Shown here one piece after another: positions 8,787 to 18,394 of a stretch of 58,749 nucleotides of DNA. This DNA comes from Paracoccaceae bacterium. Lineage in GTDB: Bacteria; Pseudomonadota; Alphaproteobacteria; Rhodobacterales; Rhodobacteraceae. Location of the stretch: NCBI GenBank assembly GCA_021741245.1, contig JAIOYF010000019.1, positions 1-58,749 of the forward strand. The letters run 5' to 3'. The notes below the pieces were generated by a model, which was given only the letters and a program-made list of their open reading frames with translations, did not search any database and was not told the origin of the DNA. Each line of letters begins with the position of its first letter. Position 1 is the first letter of the stretch. The position numbers and the translations under genes were made by a program.

Positions 8787-9689
8787 ATGTCCTTTACCCT
8801 GCGCCAGTTGCAATTCTTTGTCGCCGCCGCCGAACAGGGCAGCGTCTCTGGGGCGGCGCGTGTGCTGTCGATCAGCCAGTCCAGCGTGACGGAGGCCATC
8901 CGCGCCCTTGAAGACGACCTTGGGGTGACCCTTTTTGACAGGCAGGCCCGTGGATTGCAGATCACCCATAAGGGCAGCGCCTTTTTGCGCCATGCCCAAA
9001 CCATCTTGGGTGACGTTGCCCGCGCACGCGACGCCTTTCGTACCGAGGCCGAGCAAACCACGGGGCGGCTGTCGTTGGGGGTGACGAGCCTTGTTGCCGG
9101 CTATGTGCTTTCCGACATCCTCGCCCGGTTTCGCCGCGCGTTTCCGCATGTCGAGTTGAACGTGATCGAGGACAATGGCGATTACCTGCAGCATTTGCTG
9201 ATCGGGGGAGAGTTGGACGTGGCGGTCTTGCTGACCAGTTCGGTCAAGGATCGCTTGGCGCTGCATGTCGAAACCCTTCTCGTCTCACCCTTTCGGCTGT
9301 GGTTGCCGCTGGGCCATGCCTTGGCTCAGCAAGAGGCGATCTCACGCGATGAGTTGGCGGGGCACCCGCTGATCCAGTTGATGGTGGATGAGATCGAAGA
9401 GGCGACCCGCACCCTGATGTCGTCGATGTCTGTGCCTCCAAAGGTGACGTTCCGCACCCGATCGGTTGAGGCCGTGCGGTCGCTTGTGGCCACGGGTGCA
9501 GGCCTCGCGCTCTTGCCGGGTTTGGTCTATCGACCATGGTCCCTTGAAGGCGACCGGATCGAGATTAGGGATGTTTCGGGTGATCTTCCCACGGTGCAGG
9601 TGGGTCTTGCCTGGCGCAGGGGCGCGCCGCTTTCAGGCCCGGCTCTGAACTTCGTCCGCTCCGCCCAAGGCGCGGTTTCAGACCGTTAG
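8787..9689 (+). CDS. LysR-family transcriptional regulator
   Basis: A 300-residue LysR regulator. The N-terminal winged helix-turn-helix is clear (FTLRQLQFFVAAAEQGSVSG, then SISQSSVTEAIRALEDDLGV). It is followed by a linker helix and an effector-binding domain with two periplasmic-binding-like lobes. It is transcribed in the same direction as the polyamine transporter genes 180 bp downstream. A perfect T-N11-A palindrome in that gap (9752-9766) is a natural operator. Activation of the transporter and dehydrogenase genes by a polyamine-related ligand is an inference from context. Confidence 0.9.
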   Translation: MSFTLRQLQFFVAAAEQGSVSGAARVLSISQSSVTEAIRALEDDLGVTLFDRQARGLQITHKGSAFLRHAQTILGDVARARDAFRTEAEQTTGRLSLGVTSLVAGYVLSDILARFRRAFPHVELNVIEDNGDYLQHLLIGGELDVAVLLTSSVKDRLALHVETLLVSPFRLWLPLGHALAQQEAISRDELAGHPLIQLMVDEIEEATRTLMSSMSVPPKVTFRTRSVEAVRSLVATGAGLALLPGLVYRPWSLEGDRIEIRDVSGDLPTVQVGLAWRRGAPLSGPALNFVRSAQGAVSDR

Positions 9690-9751
9690 GGGCCAGATGA
9701 TGCAGGCCTATGGCCGCTTGAGACATCAGGAACACGAAACACCCAAGACCC

Positions 9752-9766
9752 ATCGGTTTTACCGAT
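9752..9766 (+). promoter_or_regulatory. Candidate LysR operator (T-N11-A palindrome)
   Basis: The sequence ATCGGT-TTT-ACCGAT is a perfect inverted repeat that contains the LysR consensus T-N11-A with dyad symmetry. It lies 104 bp before the substrate-binding protein start and 63 bp after the lysR stop codon. Position and form both suit a LysR recognition site for the downstream transport operon. Confidence 0.5.
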
Positions 9767-9869
9767 AGGTCCTTTCTGTGTTTTGAATTTGCGAATTGTC
9801 TTGCTGGGCCTAGAGTTTCAGCCAACGGCACTTGGCATAAAGCCGGGGCATTCCAACGGGAGCATTGCA

Positions 9870-11027
9870 ATGAAGACCATAAAACTGATGGGATCGACCG
9901 CATTGTCGGTTTTGTTGGCCCTAGGGCCGGTGGCGGCGCAGGTGACAAGCCTTGGCGCGCCGGAAGGGCAGGTCAATATCGTGGCTTGGCCGGGCTATAT
10001 CGAACGCGGTGAAACCGATGCGACCTTTGACTGGGTAACCAAGTTCGAGGCGGCATCGGGCTGCAAGGTGAATGTCAAAACCGCGAATACATCCGATGAA
10101 ATGGTCGCGCTGATGAATGAGGGCGGCTTTGATCTGGTGACCGCCAGCGGGGATGCCTCTTTGCGATTGGTGGCGGGCAAGCGCGTCCAGCCCATCAACA
10201 TTGACCTGATCCCGTCATGGTCCACGGTGGATGAGCGTTTGAAAACAGCCTCATGGCATACCGTGGGGGGCGTGCATTACGGGGTGCCCTATATGTGGGG
10301 GCCGAATGTGCTGATGTATAACACCGAAGTTTTCAAAGAGGCGCCAACAAGCTGGAACGTGGTGTTCGAGGAAATGACACTGCCAGACGGGCAATCGAAC
10401 AAGGGGCGCGTGCAGGCCTATGATGGGCCAATCCATGTGGCCGATGCTGCGCAATACCTGATGTTTCACAAACCTGACCTCGGCATTACCAGCCCTTATG
10501 AGTTGAATGACGCCCAATATGCGGCGGCGCTTGATCTGCTGCGCGTGCAGCGCACCTTGACCAGCCGCTATTGGCACGATGCCTTTATCCAGATGGATGA
10601 TTTCAAGAACGAGGGCGTGGTTGCCAGCGGCTCTTGGCCGTTTCAGGTGAACCTGCTGAAGGCCGAGGGGCAACCCATCGCCTCGACCATCCCGCAAGAG
10701 GGTGCGACGGGCTGGGCCGATACCACCATGATGCATGTGGATGCGGCAAACCCGACCTGTTCTTATCTATGGATGGAACACAGCCTGAGTTCCAATCTGC
10801 AATCCGACCTTGCGGTCTGGTTCGGTGCGAATCCATCGGTGCCAGCCGCCTGCACCGATGGGCGTGGCATGCTGGACGCCGCGGGCTGCACGGCCAACGG
10901 ATTGGATGATTTCGAAAAGATCCGCTTCTGGACCACACCTGTTTCCAATTGCAGCCAAGGCGACGGGGCCTGTGTGCCCTATTACCGCTGGGTCAGCGAT
11001 TATATCGGCGTGATTGGCGGGCGCTAA
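9870..11027 (+). CDS. Polyamine-type ABC transporter, substrate-binding protein
   Basis: A 385-residue periplasmic binding protein of the PotD/PotF type. A signal peptide is present (MKTIKLMGSTALSVLLALGPVAAQ). The mature part holds VNIVAWPGYIERG and later VPYMWGPNVLMYNTE, both typical of spermidine/putrescine binders. I start it at 9870 because the signal peptide begins there; the longer open frame from 9783 has no sensible N-terminus. It heads a run of ATPase, two permeases and an aldehyde dehydrogenase. Late cysteines (CTDGRG, CTANG, CSQGDGAC) could form disulfides in the periplasm. Putrescine as substrate is inferred from the dehydrogenase next door. Confidence 0.88.
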   Translation: MKTIKLMGSTALSVLLALGPVAAQVTSLGAPEGQVNIVAWPGYIERGETDATFDWVTKFEAASGCKVNVKTANTSDEMVALMNEGGFDLVTASGDASLRLVAGKRVQPINIDLIPSWSTVDERLKTASWHTVGGVHYGVPYMWGPNVLMYNTEVFKEAPTSWNVVFEEMTLPDGQSNKGRVQAYDGPIHVADAAQYLMFHKPDLGITSPYELNDAQYAAALDLLRVQRTLTSRYWHDAFIQMDDFKNEGVVASGSWPFQVNLLKAEGQPIASTIPQEGATGWADTTMMHVDAANPTCSYLWMEHSLSSNLQSDLAVWFGANPSVPAACTDGRGMLDAAGCTANGLDDFEKIRFWTTPVSNCSQGDGACVPYYRWVSDYIGVIGGR

Positions 11028-11102
11028 GCCTGTGCCTGCGGGGTTTTGGGGGCGCAAGTGTGACCGGCGCCCCCTGCCCTGCCTTTACCCGGAAAAGACA
11101 AT

Positions 11103-12107
11103 ATGACGGCGGCAGTCGAATTCTCCAACGTGACCCGGCATTTCGGGGCAGTACGCGCAGTTGATGGCGTGGATTTCACCATTGCCGAAGGGTCCTTCTT
11201 TGCGATGCTTGGCCCCTCAGGCTCGGGCAAGACCACCTGCCTGCGGCTGATCTCGGGGTTTGAAAAACCGACGGGCGGACGCATTCGCATCTTTGGCGAG
11301 GATGTCAGCGAGGTGCCGCCGCATCTGCGCAACGTGAACACCGTGTTTCAGGACTACGCCCTGTTTCCACATATGAACGTGGCCGACAATGTGGCCTATG
11401 GCTTGATGGTCAAGGGGATGGCGCGGGCCAAGCGGATGCGCCGCGCCGAAGAGATGTTGGCACTGGTCAAACTGGACGGATATGGCGGGCGCAAACCGGC
11501 GCAACTGTCGGGCGGTCAGCGGCAGCGGGTGGCCCTTGCCCGCGCCTTGGTGAATGAGCCACGGGTTCTTTTGCTTGATGAACCCCTTGGCGCGCTGGAC
11601 TTGAAGTTGCGCGAGGCGATGCAAGATGAATTGAAGGCCCTGCAACAGCGCCTTGGCATCACCTTTGTCTTTGTGACCCATGATCAGCATGAGGCGCTGT
11701 CGATGGCCGATCAGCTGGCCGTGTTCAATGAGGGCCAGATTGCCCAAATCGGCACGCCCGAGGATATTTACGCCCGTCCGGCCACCCGCTTTGTCGCGGA
11801 TTTCGTGGGGTCGTCCAATGTGCTGCCCCCCGAGGTAACCCATGCGCTTGGTGGACCTTTGGCGTGGGCCAGTCTGCGACCCGAGGCGATGCACCTGCAC
11901 ACCTCGGAGGGGGCAAGGCTGATGGGTGAGGTCAACTCACTTCGCTACCTGGGCGGCGCGACCCGGGTGAGTTTACGCTTGATGGCGGCAGAAGGCGGGG
12001 CAGAGGTTTCGGTTCTGGTGCCCGCAGGTCAGACGCTGCCTCTTGTGGGGTCGACTGTAGGTCTTGGGTTCGACCAAACCGCATTGCATGTGATGGAGCG
12101 GGCATGA
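11103..12107 (+). CDS. Polyamine-type ABC transporter, ATP-binding protein
   Basis: A 334-residue ATPase of the PotA class. It has Walker A GPSGSGKTT (37-45), the Q-loop in NTVFQDYALFPHM, the ABC signature LSGGQRQRVALARAL, Walker B VLLLDEPLGALD and the switch His in FVFVTHDQHEA. A C-terminal TOBE-like domain follows. It powers import through the two permeases downstream. Its stop codon overlaps the start of the first permease by 4 bp, so translation is probably coupled. Confidence 0.93.
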   Translation: MTAAVEFSNVTRHFGAVRAVDGVDFTIAEGSFFAMLGPSGSGKTTCLRLISGFEKPTGGRIRIFGEDVSEVPPHLRNVNTVFQDYALFPHMNVADNVAYGLMVKGMARAKRMRRAEEMLALVKLDGYGGRKPAQLSGGQRQRVALARALVNEPRVLLLDEPLGALDLKLREAMQDELKALQQRLGITFVFVTHDQHEALSMADQLAVFNEGQIAQIGTPEDIYARPATRFVADFVGSSNVLPPEVTHALGGPLAWASLRPEAMHLHTSEGARLMGEVNSLRYLGGATRVSLRLMAAEGGAEVSVLVPAGQTLPLVGSTVGLGFDQTALHVMERA

Positions 12108-13036
12108 GCGCTACCCTTGCCACGCGGGGACTGGGCGACAAGCTGACGGGCTTGTTCTGGCGCAAGCCAAACCTTCTTTTAATGTTGTTGCTGATGCCAC
12201 CCTTGATCTGGCTGGGGCTCGTCTATCTGGGGTCACTGGCTGCACTTCTGGTTCAAAGCTTTTATTCTATTGACGAATTTTCCGGGGTCGTCGTGCCTGA
12301 GTTCACCTTGCGCACCTATGGAGAGCTGTTTCGGGCGCAGAATATGGACATTATCTTGCGCACTTTGATGATGTCGGCCTCTGTTACCATCGGCTGTGCC
12401 GTGCTGGCCTTTCCCATCGCCTATTTCGCGGCACGCTATGCCCGAGGGCCGTGGAAGGCTGCGTTTTATCTGGGGGTGATGCTGCCGCTTTGGTCGTCTT
12501 ATCTGGTCAAAATTTACGCTTGGAAGTTGATCCTTGCCAAAGAGGGGATCATAGGCTGGGCCGCAGGGGCCACCGGGACAACGCCGATTTTGGAGGCGGT
12601 TCTGTCGATCCCCGGCATCGGCGGAAATTCACTGTCGACCTCATTTCTGGGCACGTGGATGGTCTTTGTCTATGTCTGGCTGCCTTATATGATCCTGCCG
12701 ATGCAGGCCTCCTTGGAGAGGGTGCCGCAATCGATGCTGGAGGCGAGTGCCGATCTGGGCGCAAGCCGCGCGCAGACCTTTCGCACGGTGGTGCTGCCCC
12801 TTGCTCTGCCGGGGGTAATTGCGGGGTCGATCTTTACCTTTTCGCTGACGATGGGCGATTACATCATCCCGCAGATCGTCGGCACCTCGGCCCGGTTCAT
12901 AGGGCTTGCGGTCTATCAGTTGCAGGGCACGGCGGGAAATATCCCTCTCGCCGCCGCGTTTGCCGTGGTGCCAATCGTGATCATGGTGATTTACCTGATG
13001 CTGGCCAAACGGGCGGGGGCGTTCGATGCACTCTGA
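12104..13036 (+). CDS. Polyamine-type ABC transporter, permease 1 (PotB-like)
   Basis: A 310-residue inner membrane permease with about six membrane segments. The cytoplasmic EAA loop that docks on the ATPase is visible as [20 protein letters not shown]. An N-terminal cytoplasmic stretch precedes the first helix ([19 protein letters not shown]). It overlaps the ATPase gene by 4 bp and the second permease gene by 11 bp, which is typical of a tight operon. Confidence 0.9.
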   Translation: MSATLATRGLGDKLTGLFWRKPNLLLMLLLMPPLIWLGLVYLGSLAALLVQSFYSIDEFSGVVVPEFTLRTYGELFRAQNMDIILRTLMMSASVTIGCAVLAFPIAYFAARYARGPWKAAFYLGVMLPLWSSYLVKIYAWKLILAKEGIIGWAAGATGTTPILEAVLSIPGIGGNSLSTSFLGTWMVFVYVWLPYMILPMQASLERVPQSMLEASADLGASRAQTFRTVVLPLALPGVIAGSIFTFSLTMGDYIIPQIVGTSARFIGLAVYQLQGTAGNIPLAAAFAVVPIVIMVIYLMLAKRAGAFDAL

Positions 13037-13832
13037 CCGCGCCGGATGGGGGTTGAAGATCGCGGCCTTTGGCGGGCTTTTGTTCCTGCATTTGCCGATT
13101 TTGTTGATTTTTCTCTATGCCTTTACCACAGAGCAACGGACCTATCAGTTCCCACCACCGGGACTGACAACGCAGTGGTTTGGCGTGGCATGGAACCGCG
13201 AAGACATCTGGCCGCCCATGGTGCTGTCATTGCAAGTGGCGGCGATTTCAACCGTTCTTGCGATGATTCTTGGCACGCTCGTGGCAGGCGCAATGGCGCG
13301 CACACGGTTTTTTGGGCGCGAGCAGATCTCGCTTCTGATCATCTTGCCGATTGCCCTGCCGGGTGTGATTACCGGGATGAGCCTGCGATCTGCCTTTGCG
13401 ATCATGGAGATACCGTTCAGCGTCTGGACCATTGTTTTGGGCCATGCGACCTTTTGCATCGTGATCGTATATAACAACGCGGTGGCGCGGATGCGGCGGT
13501 TGTCCGGCGGGATCATGGAGGCCTCGGCCGACCTTGGGGCCAATACCTTTCAGAGCTTTCGCTATGTGCTGCTGCCGAACCTTGGCTCGGCCCTGCTGGC
13601 GGGCGGGATGCTGGCCTTTGCCCTGTCGTTTGATGAGGTGATCGTGACGACCTTTACGGCGGGCCAGCAAAGCACTCTGCCGATCTGGATGCTGAACGAG
13701 CTTGTCCGGCCCCGCCAGCGGCCCGTGACCAATGTGGTGGCGATTGTGGTCTTTGTCGTCACCTTTGTGCCGATCCTTTTGGCCTATTACCTGACGCGCG
13801 GCGGATCAGAGACCGCAGGCGCGGGCAAATGA
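13026..13832 (+). CDS. Polyamine-type ABC transporter, permease 2 (PotC-like)
   Basis: A 268-residue permease that would pair with the preceding one to form the channel. It has an N-terminal helix ([19 protein letters not shown]), about six membrane segments in all, and the EAA loop [21 protein letters not shown]. It overlaps the upstream permease gene and is followed 15 bp later by the aldehyde dehydrogenase, so all five genes from 9870 are probably one transcript. Confidence 0.9.
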   Translation: MHSDRAGWGLKIAAFGGLLFLHLPILLIFLYAFTTEQRTYQFPPPGLTTQWFGVAWNREDIWPPMVLSLQVAAISTVLAMILGTLVAGAMARTRFFGREQISLLIILPIALPGVITGMSLRSAFAIMEIPFSVWTIVLGHATFCIVIVYNNAVARMRRLSGGIMEASADLGANTFQSFRYVLLPNLGSALLAGGMLAFALSFDEVIVTTFTAGQQSTLPIWMLNELVRPRQRPVTNVVAIVVFVVTFVPILLAYYLTRGGSETAGAGK

Positions 13833-13847
13833 ACGTGGGAGGAAACG

Positions 13848-15278
13848 ATGACTGCAATTGACGTGAAGCTGTTGATCGGAAACACATTCGAGGGCGGACA
13901 AGAGACCGCTGAACAGGTGCTGAACCCGCGCACGGGGGGATTGATCCTTGAGGTGCCAGAGGCATCCTTGGCGCAGGTCGACCGCGCCGTGGCCGCGGCC
14001 CGGCGGGCCTTTGACGGCTGGTCACGAACCACGCCGGGGGAGCGGTCGGCAGCCCTGTTGCGCATCGCCGACCGGGTGGAGGCCGAGGCGCAGGGCTTTG
14101 CCACGCTGGAGGCGCTGAACTGCGGCAAGCCGATCAATGCCGCGCTGAATGATGAGATTCCGGCAATTGTTGATTGTTTTCGGTTCTTTGCGGGGGCGGT
14201 GCGGACTCAGCAGGGGCAGGTTGCGGGGGAATATCTGGCAGGCCACACCAGCATGATCCGCCGCGATGCGATTGGGGTCGTGGCCAGCATTGCACCTTGG
14301 AATTATCCATTGATGATGATGGCGTGGAAACTGGCGCCTGCCATTGGGGCGGGCAATACGGTGGTGTTCAAACCCAGTGAACAGACCCCCTTTACCGCGC
14401 TGAAACTGGCGCGGATTTTGGCCGAGGAACTGCCAGCCGGCGTGGTCAACGTGATCACCGGGCGCGGGCAAACCGTTGGAAACGCTTTGATAAATCATCC
14501 GGGCGTCGACATGATCTCGCTGACGGGCGATGTGGCGACCGGCAAGAAAATGCTGGATGCGGCGGCCAAAACGGTCAAGCGGACGCATCTCGAATTGGGC
14601 GGCAAGGCGCCGGTGATCGTGTTTGACGATGCCGATGTGGATGCGGTGGTCGAAGGCTTGCGCGCCTTTGGCTATTACAACGCAGGCCAAGATTGCACAG
14701 CCGCTTGTAGAATCTACGCCGGATCAAAGGTTTATGAGCGGTTGGTGGCGGATTTATCCTCGGCGGTTTCTACGATTGCGCTGGGGTTGGAGGATGACAG
14801 CGCCAATGAAATCGGGCCGCTGATCAGCCTGCGTCAGCGCGACCGGGTGGCCAGTTTTGTCAATCGCGCCAGAGAGTTAGCCCATATTGAGGTGACCACG
14901 GGGGGGGAGGTTATGGGTCAGGGGTTCTACTACCGCCCCACCGTGATCGCAGGCGCGCGGCAAGAGGATGAGATTGTGCGGCGTGAGGTGTTCGGCCCGG
15001 TCGTTTCCATCACGCCGTTTTACGATGTGGAGCAAGCCGTGACTTGGGCCAATGACAGCGACTATGGGCTGGCCTCCTCGGTTTGGACACAAAATGTGGG
15101 CCGCGCGATGGAGACATCCGCAAGGCTTAGATATGGCTGCACTTGGGTGAACACGCATTTCATGCTGGTCAACGAGATGCCGCATGGCGGTTTGAAGCAA
15201 TCTGGCTATGGCAAGGACATGTCCGCCTATGCGCTGGAGGACTATTCCGTGGTCCGCCATGTGATGATCAAACACTGA
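13848..15278 (+). CDS. Gamma-aminobutyraldehyde dehydrogenase-type aldehyde dehydrogenase
   Basis: A 476-residue NAD(P)-dependent aldehyde dehydrogenase. The general base Glu249 lies in LELGGK, the catalytic Cys283 in [10 protein letters not shown], and the Rossmann region near [13 protein letters not shown] (150-161). The QDCTA context is shared with PatD/Prr, which oxidise 4-aminobutyraldehyde to GABA after putrescine transamination. A GGAGGA ribosome site precedes the ATG. Its place behind a polyamine importer supports that role, although related enzymes oxidise betaine aldehyde. No putrescine aminotransferase gene is in the window. Confidence 0.85.
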   Translation: MTAIDVKLLIGNTFEGGQETAEQVLNPRTGGLILEVPEASLAQVDRAVAAARRAFDGWSRTTPGERSAALLRIADRVEAEAQGFATLEALNCGKPINAALNDEIPAIVDCFRFFAGAVRTQQGQVAGEYLAGHTSMIRRDAIGVVASIAPWNYPLMMMAWKLAPAIGAGNTVVFKPSEQTPFTALKLARILAEELPAGVVNVITGRGQTVGNALINHPGVDMISLTGDVATGKKMLDAAAKTVKRTHLELGGKAPVIVFDDADVDAVVEGLRAFGYYNAGQDCTAACRIYAGSKVYERLVADLSSAVSTIALGLEDDSANEIGPLISLRQRDRVASFVNRARELAHIEVTTGGEVMGQGFYYRPTVIAGARQEDEIVRREVFGPVVSITPFYDVEQAVTWANDSDYGLASSVWTQNVGRAMETSARLRYGCTWVNTHFMLVNEMPHGGLKQSGYGKDMSAYALEDYSVVRHVMIKH

Positions 15279-15679
15279 CAGCGGCCACGTCACCCCCCGT
15301 ACACCCTGCGTACACCCCCCGTGCAGACCGCCGCCACCCCTTTGGTACAGCATCAAGGGGCGGTGTGTTGCCGTGCCGGAGGGGAGGGTCGGCCGGATGG
15401 TTTTTGATCGCCGTTGAGCAGACGGGAGGGGGGAGAGAGAGTCGGGGTGAACCCCGACCTACGCGCGATTGGGGCAGCGCAAAGCGCCCTGAACTGGCGT
15501 CAGCGTCTTCTTCAGGCTGAACGAAACGAGGCAAAGCGAGGCGCGACCTCGCCCCACCTTGGGTTGCAAAAGCTGAGATTAAGTTCGCCCTATGCTTGCT
15601 GAAAAATTGACAGACTGTACCCACACAGATAGTTCTGTAAGACGATTTCAGTGCAAGAGGCACAAAGGAGCTAAGTTCT
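15279..15679. other. 400-bp intergenic region with tandem words and a hairpin
   Basis: This gap begins with repeated GTACACCC words near 15299-15320. It also contains a perfect hairpin at 15441-15458, listed separately. From about 15590 the base composition turns AT-rich and stays so through the next gene. A possible promoter for that gene is TTGACA at 15607-15612 with TAGTTC 17 bp later. I see no convincing coding sequence. Confidence 0.4.
15441..15458. repeat. Perfect palindromic hairpin, REP-like
   Basis: GTCGGGGT and ACCCCGAC are perfect complements separated by two bases, and CTACG follows. The form resembles short palindromic repeats common between genes in Rhodobacterales genomes. Only one copy occurs in this window. 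No T-run follows, so a terminator is unlikely. Confidence 0.4.
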
Positions 15680-16267
15680 ATGAATTTAAGTTTGTCTAAA
15701 TTGCTGTGCGCATCAATTCTAGTTAACTTTTTCTTCGCAAGTGAAGGGAGTGCTGCTCACTATGTTTACGATTGGGAGACTCGAAGCCTCACTCTTGACG
15801 GCACGCCGTCCGATGCACTTGACCTCTCCAAGAATGGATCGTCTTTGTTTACGATTTCATTTTCTGGTGGATGGCTTTCCAGCGACAATTACTTTGAATT
15901 AAACGCCATCACCAGAGATGACTCAAGAATACGGTTTTCTTATCTACCTAGCCTAAATGTTGGCGAAGGCTTGCCCATCAGCACTAGTTCGTTGGATTTC
16001 ACGAGGCCAATTGTATGTGCAAATGAGTATGTGGTCCGCGAAAATTCGTTCGACGCTTTGATGCCCTACAACAATAGACGCTGCAATGGAGCGGAAAGTT
16101 ACAACAACAGAGGCGGGTACTTTGTAAGAGGGTACGGCTATGACGACGCGGCCTCGACCTATCGCATTGATGTTTCCGCAGTACCCTTGCCCGCCGGATC
16201 AGCTCTGCTTTTGTCTGCCATTTCATTGCTTGGCTTGACCAGACTGCGCAGACGCAAAATAGGATGA
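15680..16267 (+). CDS. VPLPA-CTERM sorting-domain exported protein
   Basis: A 195-residue secreted protein of unknown function. It has an N-terminal signal peptide (about residues 1-25, LCASILVNFFFASEGSAA). At the C-terminus is a sorting tail: VPLPAG at 168-173, a hydrophobic helix (SALLLSAISLLGLT) and a basic end (RLRRRKIG). This is the VPLPA-CTERM form of the PEP-CTERM signal, which an exosortase cleaves during export to the surface or matrix. Codon use is strikingly AT-rich compared with neighbours, and the region to about 16380 shares this, which suggests horizontal acquisition. AGGAG precedes the ATG. The middle of the protein matches nothing I recognise, and no exosortase gene is in the window. 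Confidence 0.8.
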   Translation: MNLSLSKLLCASILVNFFFASEGSAAHYVYDWETRSLTLDGTPSDALDLSKNGSSLFTISFSGGWLSSDNYFELNAITRDDSRIRFSYLPSLNVGEGLPISTSSLDFTRPIVCANEYVVRENSFDALMPYNNRRCNGAESYNNRGGYFVRGYGYDDAASTYRIDVSAVPLPAGSALLLSAISLLGLTRLRRRKIG

Positions 16268-16463
16268 TAAAATAGTTGGAGGGATGAATTTGGGTGGCCA
16301 TTTGTAAGCGACGTCTGAAGCTTAATCGTTCAGCGATTACCTTCGTAAGCGTTGCCCATTCATTTACGCCCACCTATCAATCTTGATCGCCCAACCCCAC
16401 AGCGTGGGCACGCATTTGGCTGCGCCAATCGCTGTCGCCCACCTGCGACTGAAGAGGGATAGC

Positions 16464-18263
16464 TTAGTTATCCATCTTCAGCGCACTGATAAACGCCTCC
16501 TGCGGGATCTCGACCTTGCCGAACTGGCGCATCTTTTTCTTACCGGCTTTTTGCTTGTCCAGCAGCTTGCGCTTGCGGCTCGCGTCGCCGCCGTAGCATT
16601 TGGCGGTCACGTCTTTGCGCATTGCCGAAAGCGTCTCGCGGGCGATGACGCGGGCGCCGATGGCGGCTTGGATCGGGATTTTGAACATGTGGCGGGGGAT
16701 GAGTTCTTTGAGCTTTTCAACCATCGCGCGGCCCCGTGCCTCGGCCCGGTCGCGGTGGACCATCATCGAGAGGGCATCGACGGGCTCTTCGTTCACAAGA
16801 ATCGACATTTTCACGAGGAAATCCTCGCGGTATTCCGAGATCACATAGTCAAAGGAGGCATAGCCCTTGGTCACCGATTTCAGGCGGTCGTAGAAGTCGA
16901 AGACCACCTCGGCCAGCGGCAGGTCATAGACGACCATGGCGCGGGAACCGGCGTAGGAGAGGTCAAGCTGAATGCCGCGACGGTCTTGGCAGAGTTTGAG
17001 GATATCGCCGAGGTAATCATCGGGCACCATGATGGTGGCCTTGATGCGCGGCTCTTCGATATGGTCGACATAGGTGAGGTCGGGCATATCGGCGGGGTTG
17101 TGCAGATCGCGCACCTCGCCGTCCTTCATGTGCAGCTTGAAGACCACGGAAGGCGCGGTGGTGATCAGGTCGAGGTCATATTCCCGCTCCAGACGGTCGC
17201 GGATGACTTCGAGGTGGAGAAGGCCAAGGAAGCCGCAGCGGAAGCCGAAACCGAGGGCGGCGCTGGTTTCCATCTCGGACGAAAAGGAGGCGTCGTTGAG
17301 TTGCAGCTTTTCGATGGCGTCGCGGAGGTCTTCGAAATCGGCGGCATCGACGGGGAAGAGGCCGCAGAAGACCACGGGTTGCGCGGGTTTGAACCCGGGA
17401 AGGGCAACTTCGCAGCCCTTTTTCTCGGACGTGATGGTGTCGCCCACGCGGGTGTCGCGGACCTGTTTGATGGAGCCGGTCCAGATGCCGATCTCGCCCG
17501 GGCCGAGTTCGGCGATGTCGACCATCTGGGGCTTGAGGACGGCGAGTTTGTCGACGCCATAGACGGCATTGGTTTGCATCATCTTGATGCGGTCGCCCTT
17601 GCGTACCACGCCGTCGATCACGCGGATCATGACGACGACGCCGAGGTAGGCGTCATACCATGAGTCGACCAGCATCGCCTTGAGTGGCGCATTGCGGTCG
17701 CCCTTTGGCGCTGGCAGGCGGGTCACGATCGCCTCCAGCACATCGGGGATGCCGAGGCCGGATTTGGCGGAGATGTTGATGGCATTGGAGGCGTCAAGGC
17801 CGATCACATCCTCGATCTGCGCCTTGACCCGTTCGGGTTCGGCGGCGGGAAGGTCGATCTTGTTGAGAACGGGGACGATTTCGTGGCCTGCGTCCAGCGC
17901 CTGATAGACGTTGGCGAGGGTTTGCGCCTCCACCCCTTGGGAGGCATCGACGACCAGCAAAGAGCCTTCGACCGCGCGCATGGAGCGGGAGACCTCATAG
18001 GCGAAGTCGACGTGGCCGGGGGTGTCGATCAGGTTCAGGATGTAGGTTTTGCCATCCTTGGCCGGATATTCGATGCGGACCGTGTTGGCCTTGATCGTGA
18101 TCCCACGCTCGCGCTCGATATCCATCGAGTCGAGCATCTGCGCCTTCATGTCGCGCTCGGCCACCGTGCCGGTCAACTGAATGAGCCGGTCGGCGAGGGT
18201 GGATTTACCGTGGTCGATATGGGCCACGATGGAGAAATTGCGGATGAGATCAAGCTGGGTCAT
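16464..18263 (-). CDS. lepA: Elongation factor 4 (back-translocating GTPase LepA)
   Basis: A 599-residue translational GTPase that acts on stalled or misplaced ribosomes. The G1 motif is [11 protein letters not shown]2 lies around [12 protein letters not shown]3 is DTPGHVDF, and G4 is NKIDLP. The family-specific C-terminus includes [21 protein letters not shown] place the start at 18263 ([20 protein letters not shown]), which matches the usual LepA N-terminus; the open frame extends 26 codons upstream without homology. It is divergent from the Tat-exported protein gene at 18395. Confidence 0.97.
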   Translation of the reverse strand: MTQLDLIRNFSIVAHIDHGKSTLADRLIQLTGTVAERDMKAQMLDSMDIERERGITIKANTVRIEYPAKDGKTYILNLIDTPGHVDFAYEVSRSMRAVEGSLLVVDASQGVEAQTLANVYQALDAGHEIVPVLNKIDLPAAEPERVKAQIEDVIGLDASNAINISAKSGLGIPDVLEAIVTRLPAPKGDRNAPLKAMLVDSWYDAYLGVVVMIRVIDGVVRKGDRIKMMQTNAVYGVDKLAVLKPQMVDIAELGPGEIGIWTGSIKQVRDTRVGDTITSEKKGCEVALPGFKPAQPVVFCGLFPVDAADFEDLRDAIEKLQLNDASFSSEMETSAALGFGFRCGFLGLLHLEVIRDRLEREYDLDLITTAPSVVFKLHMKDGEVRDLHNPADMPDLTYVDHIEEPRIKATIMVPDDYLGDILKLCQDRRGIQLDLSYAGSRAMVVYDLPLAEVVFDFYDRLKSVTKGYASFDYVISEYREDFLVKMSILVNEEPVDALSMMVHRDRAEARGRAMVEKLKELIPRHMFKIPIQAAIGARVIARETLSAMRKDVTAKCYGGDASRKRKLLDKQKAGKKKMRQFGKVEIPQEAFISALKMDN

Positions 18264-18334
18264 GGGCCGCATATAGCCCGGAAAATAGGGGTCGGGAAGG
18301 GGGATTGCTTGGATCAGCGGCGTGCCGTGGCATG

Positions 18335-18363
18335 TTGACACAAACTAGGGTCGCGTATATCTT
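18335..18363 (+). promoter_or_regulatory. Sigma-70-like promoter for the Tat protein/PiuC pair
   Basis: TTGACA (18335-18340) and TATCTT (18358-18363) are separated by 17 bp, close to the housekeeping consensus. The -10 lies 31 bp before the start codon at 18395. The DNA just downstream is AT-rich (CTAAAATAATCGG), where an operator could lie; no specific repressor site is recognisable. Confidence 0.5.
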
Positions 18364-18394
18364 TACTAAAATAATCGGATAAAGGAAATTTCGG

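Noticed and set aside
15441-15458. Terminator after the aldehyde dehydrogenase gene
   Set aside because: The hairpin is perfect, but no T-run follows and it lies more than 160 bp beyond the stop codon.
16396-16442. Structured terminator for lepA
   Set aside because: Several overlapping short palindromes (CCCAC-AGC-GTGGG and GTGGGC...GCCCAC) are present, but no clear hairpin with a T-run on the minus strand.
16383-17663. Long plus-strand open frame opposite lepA
   Set aside because: It is a GC-rich antisense shadow with no recognisable domain or ribosome site; lepA on the other strand is certain.
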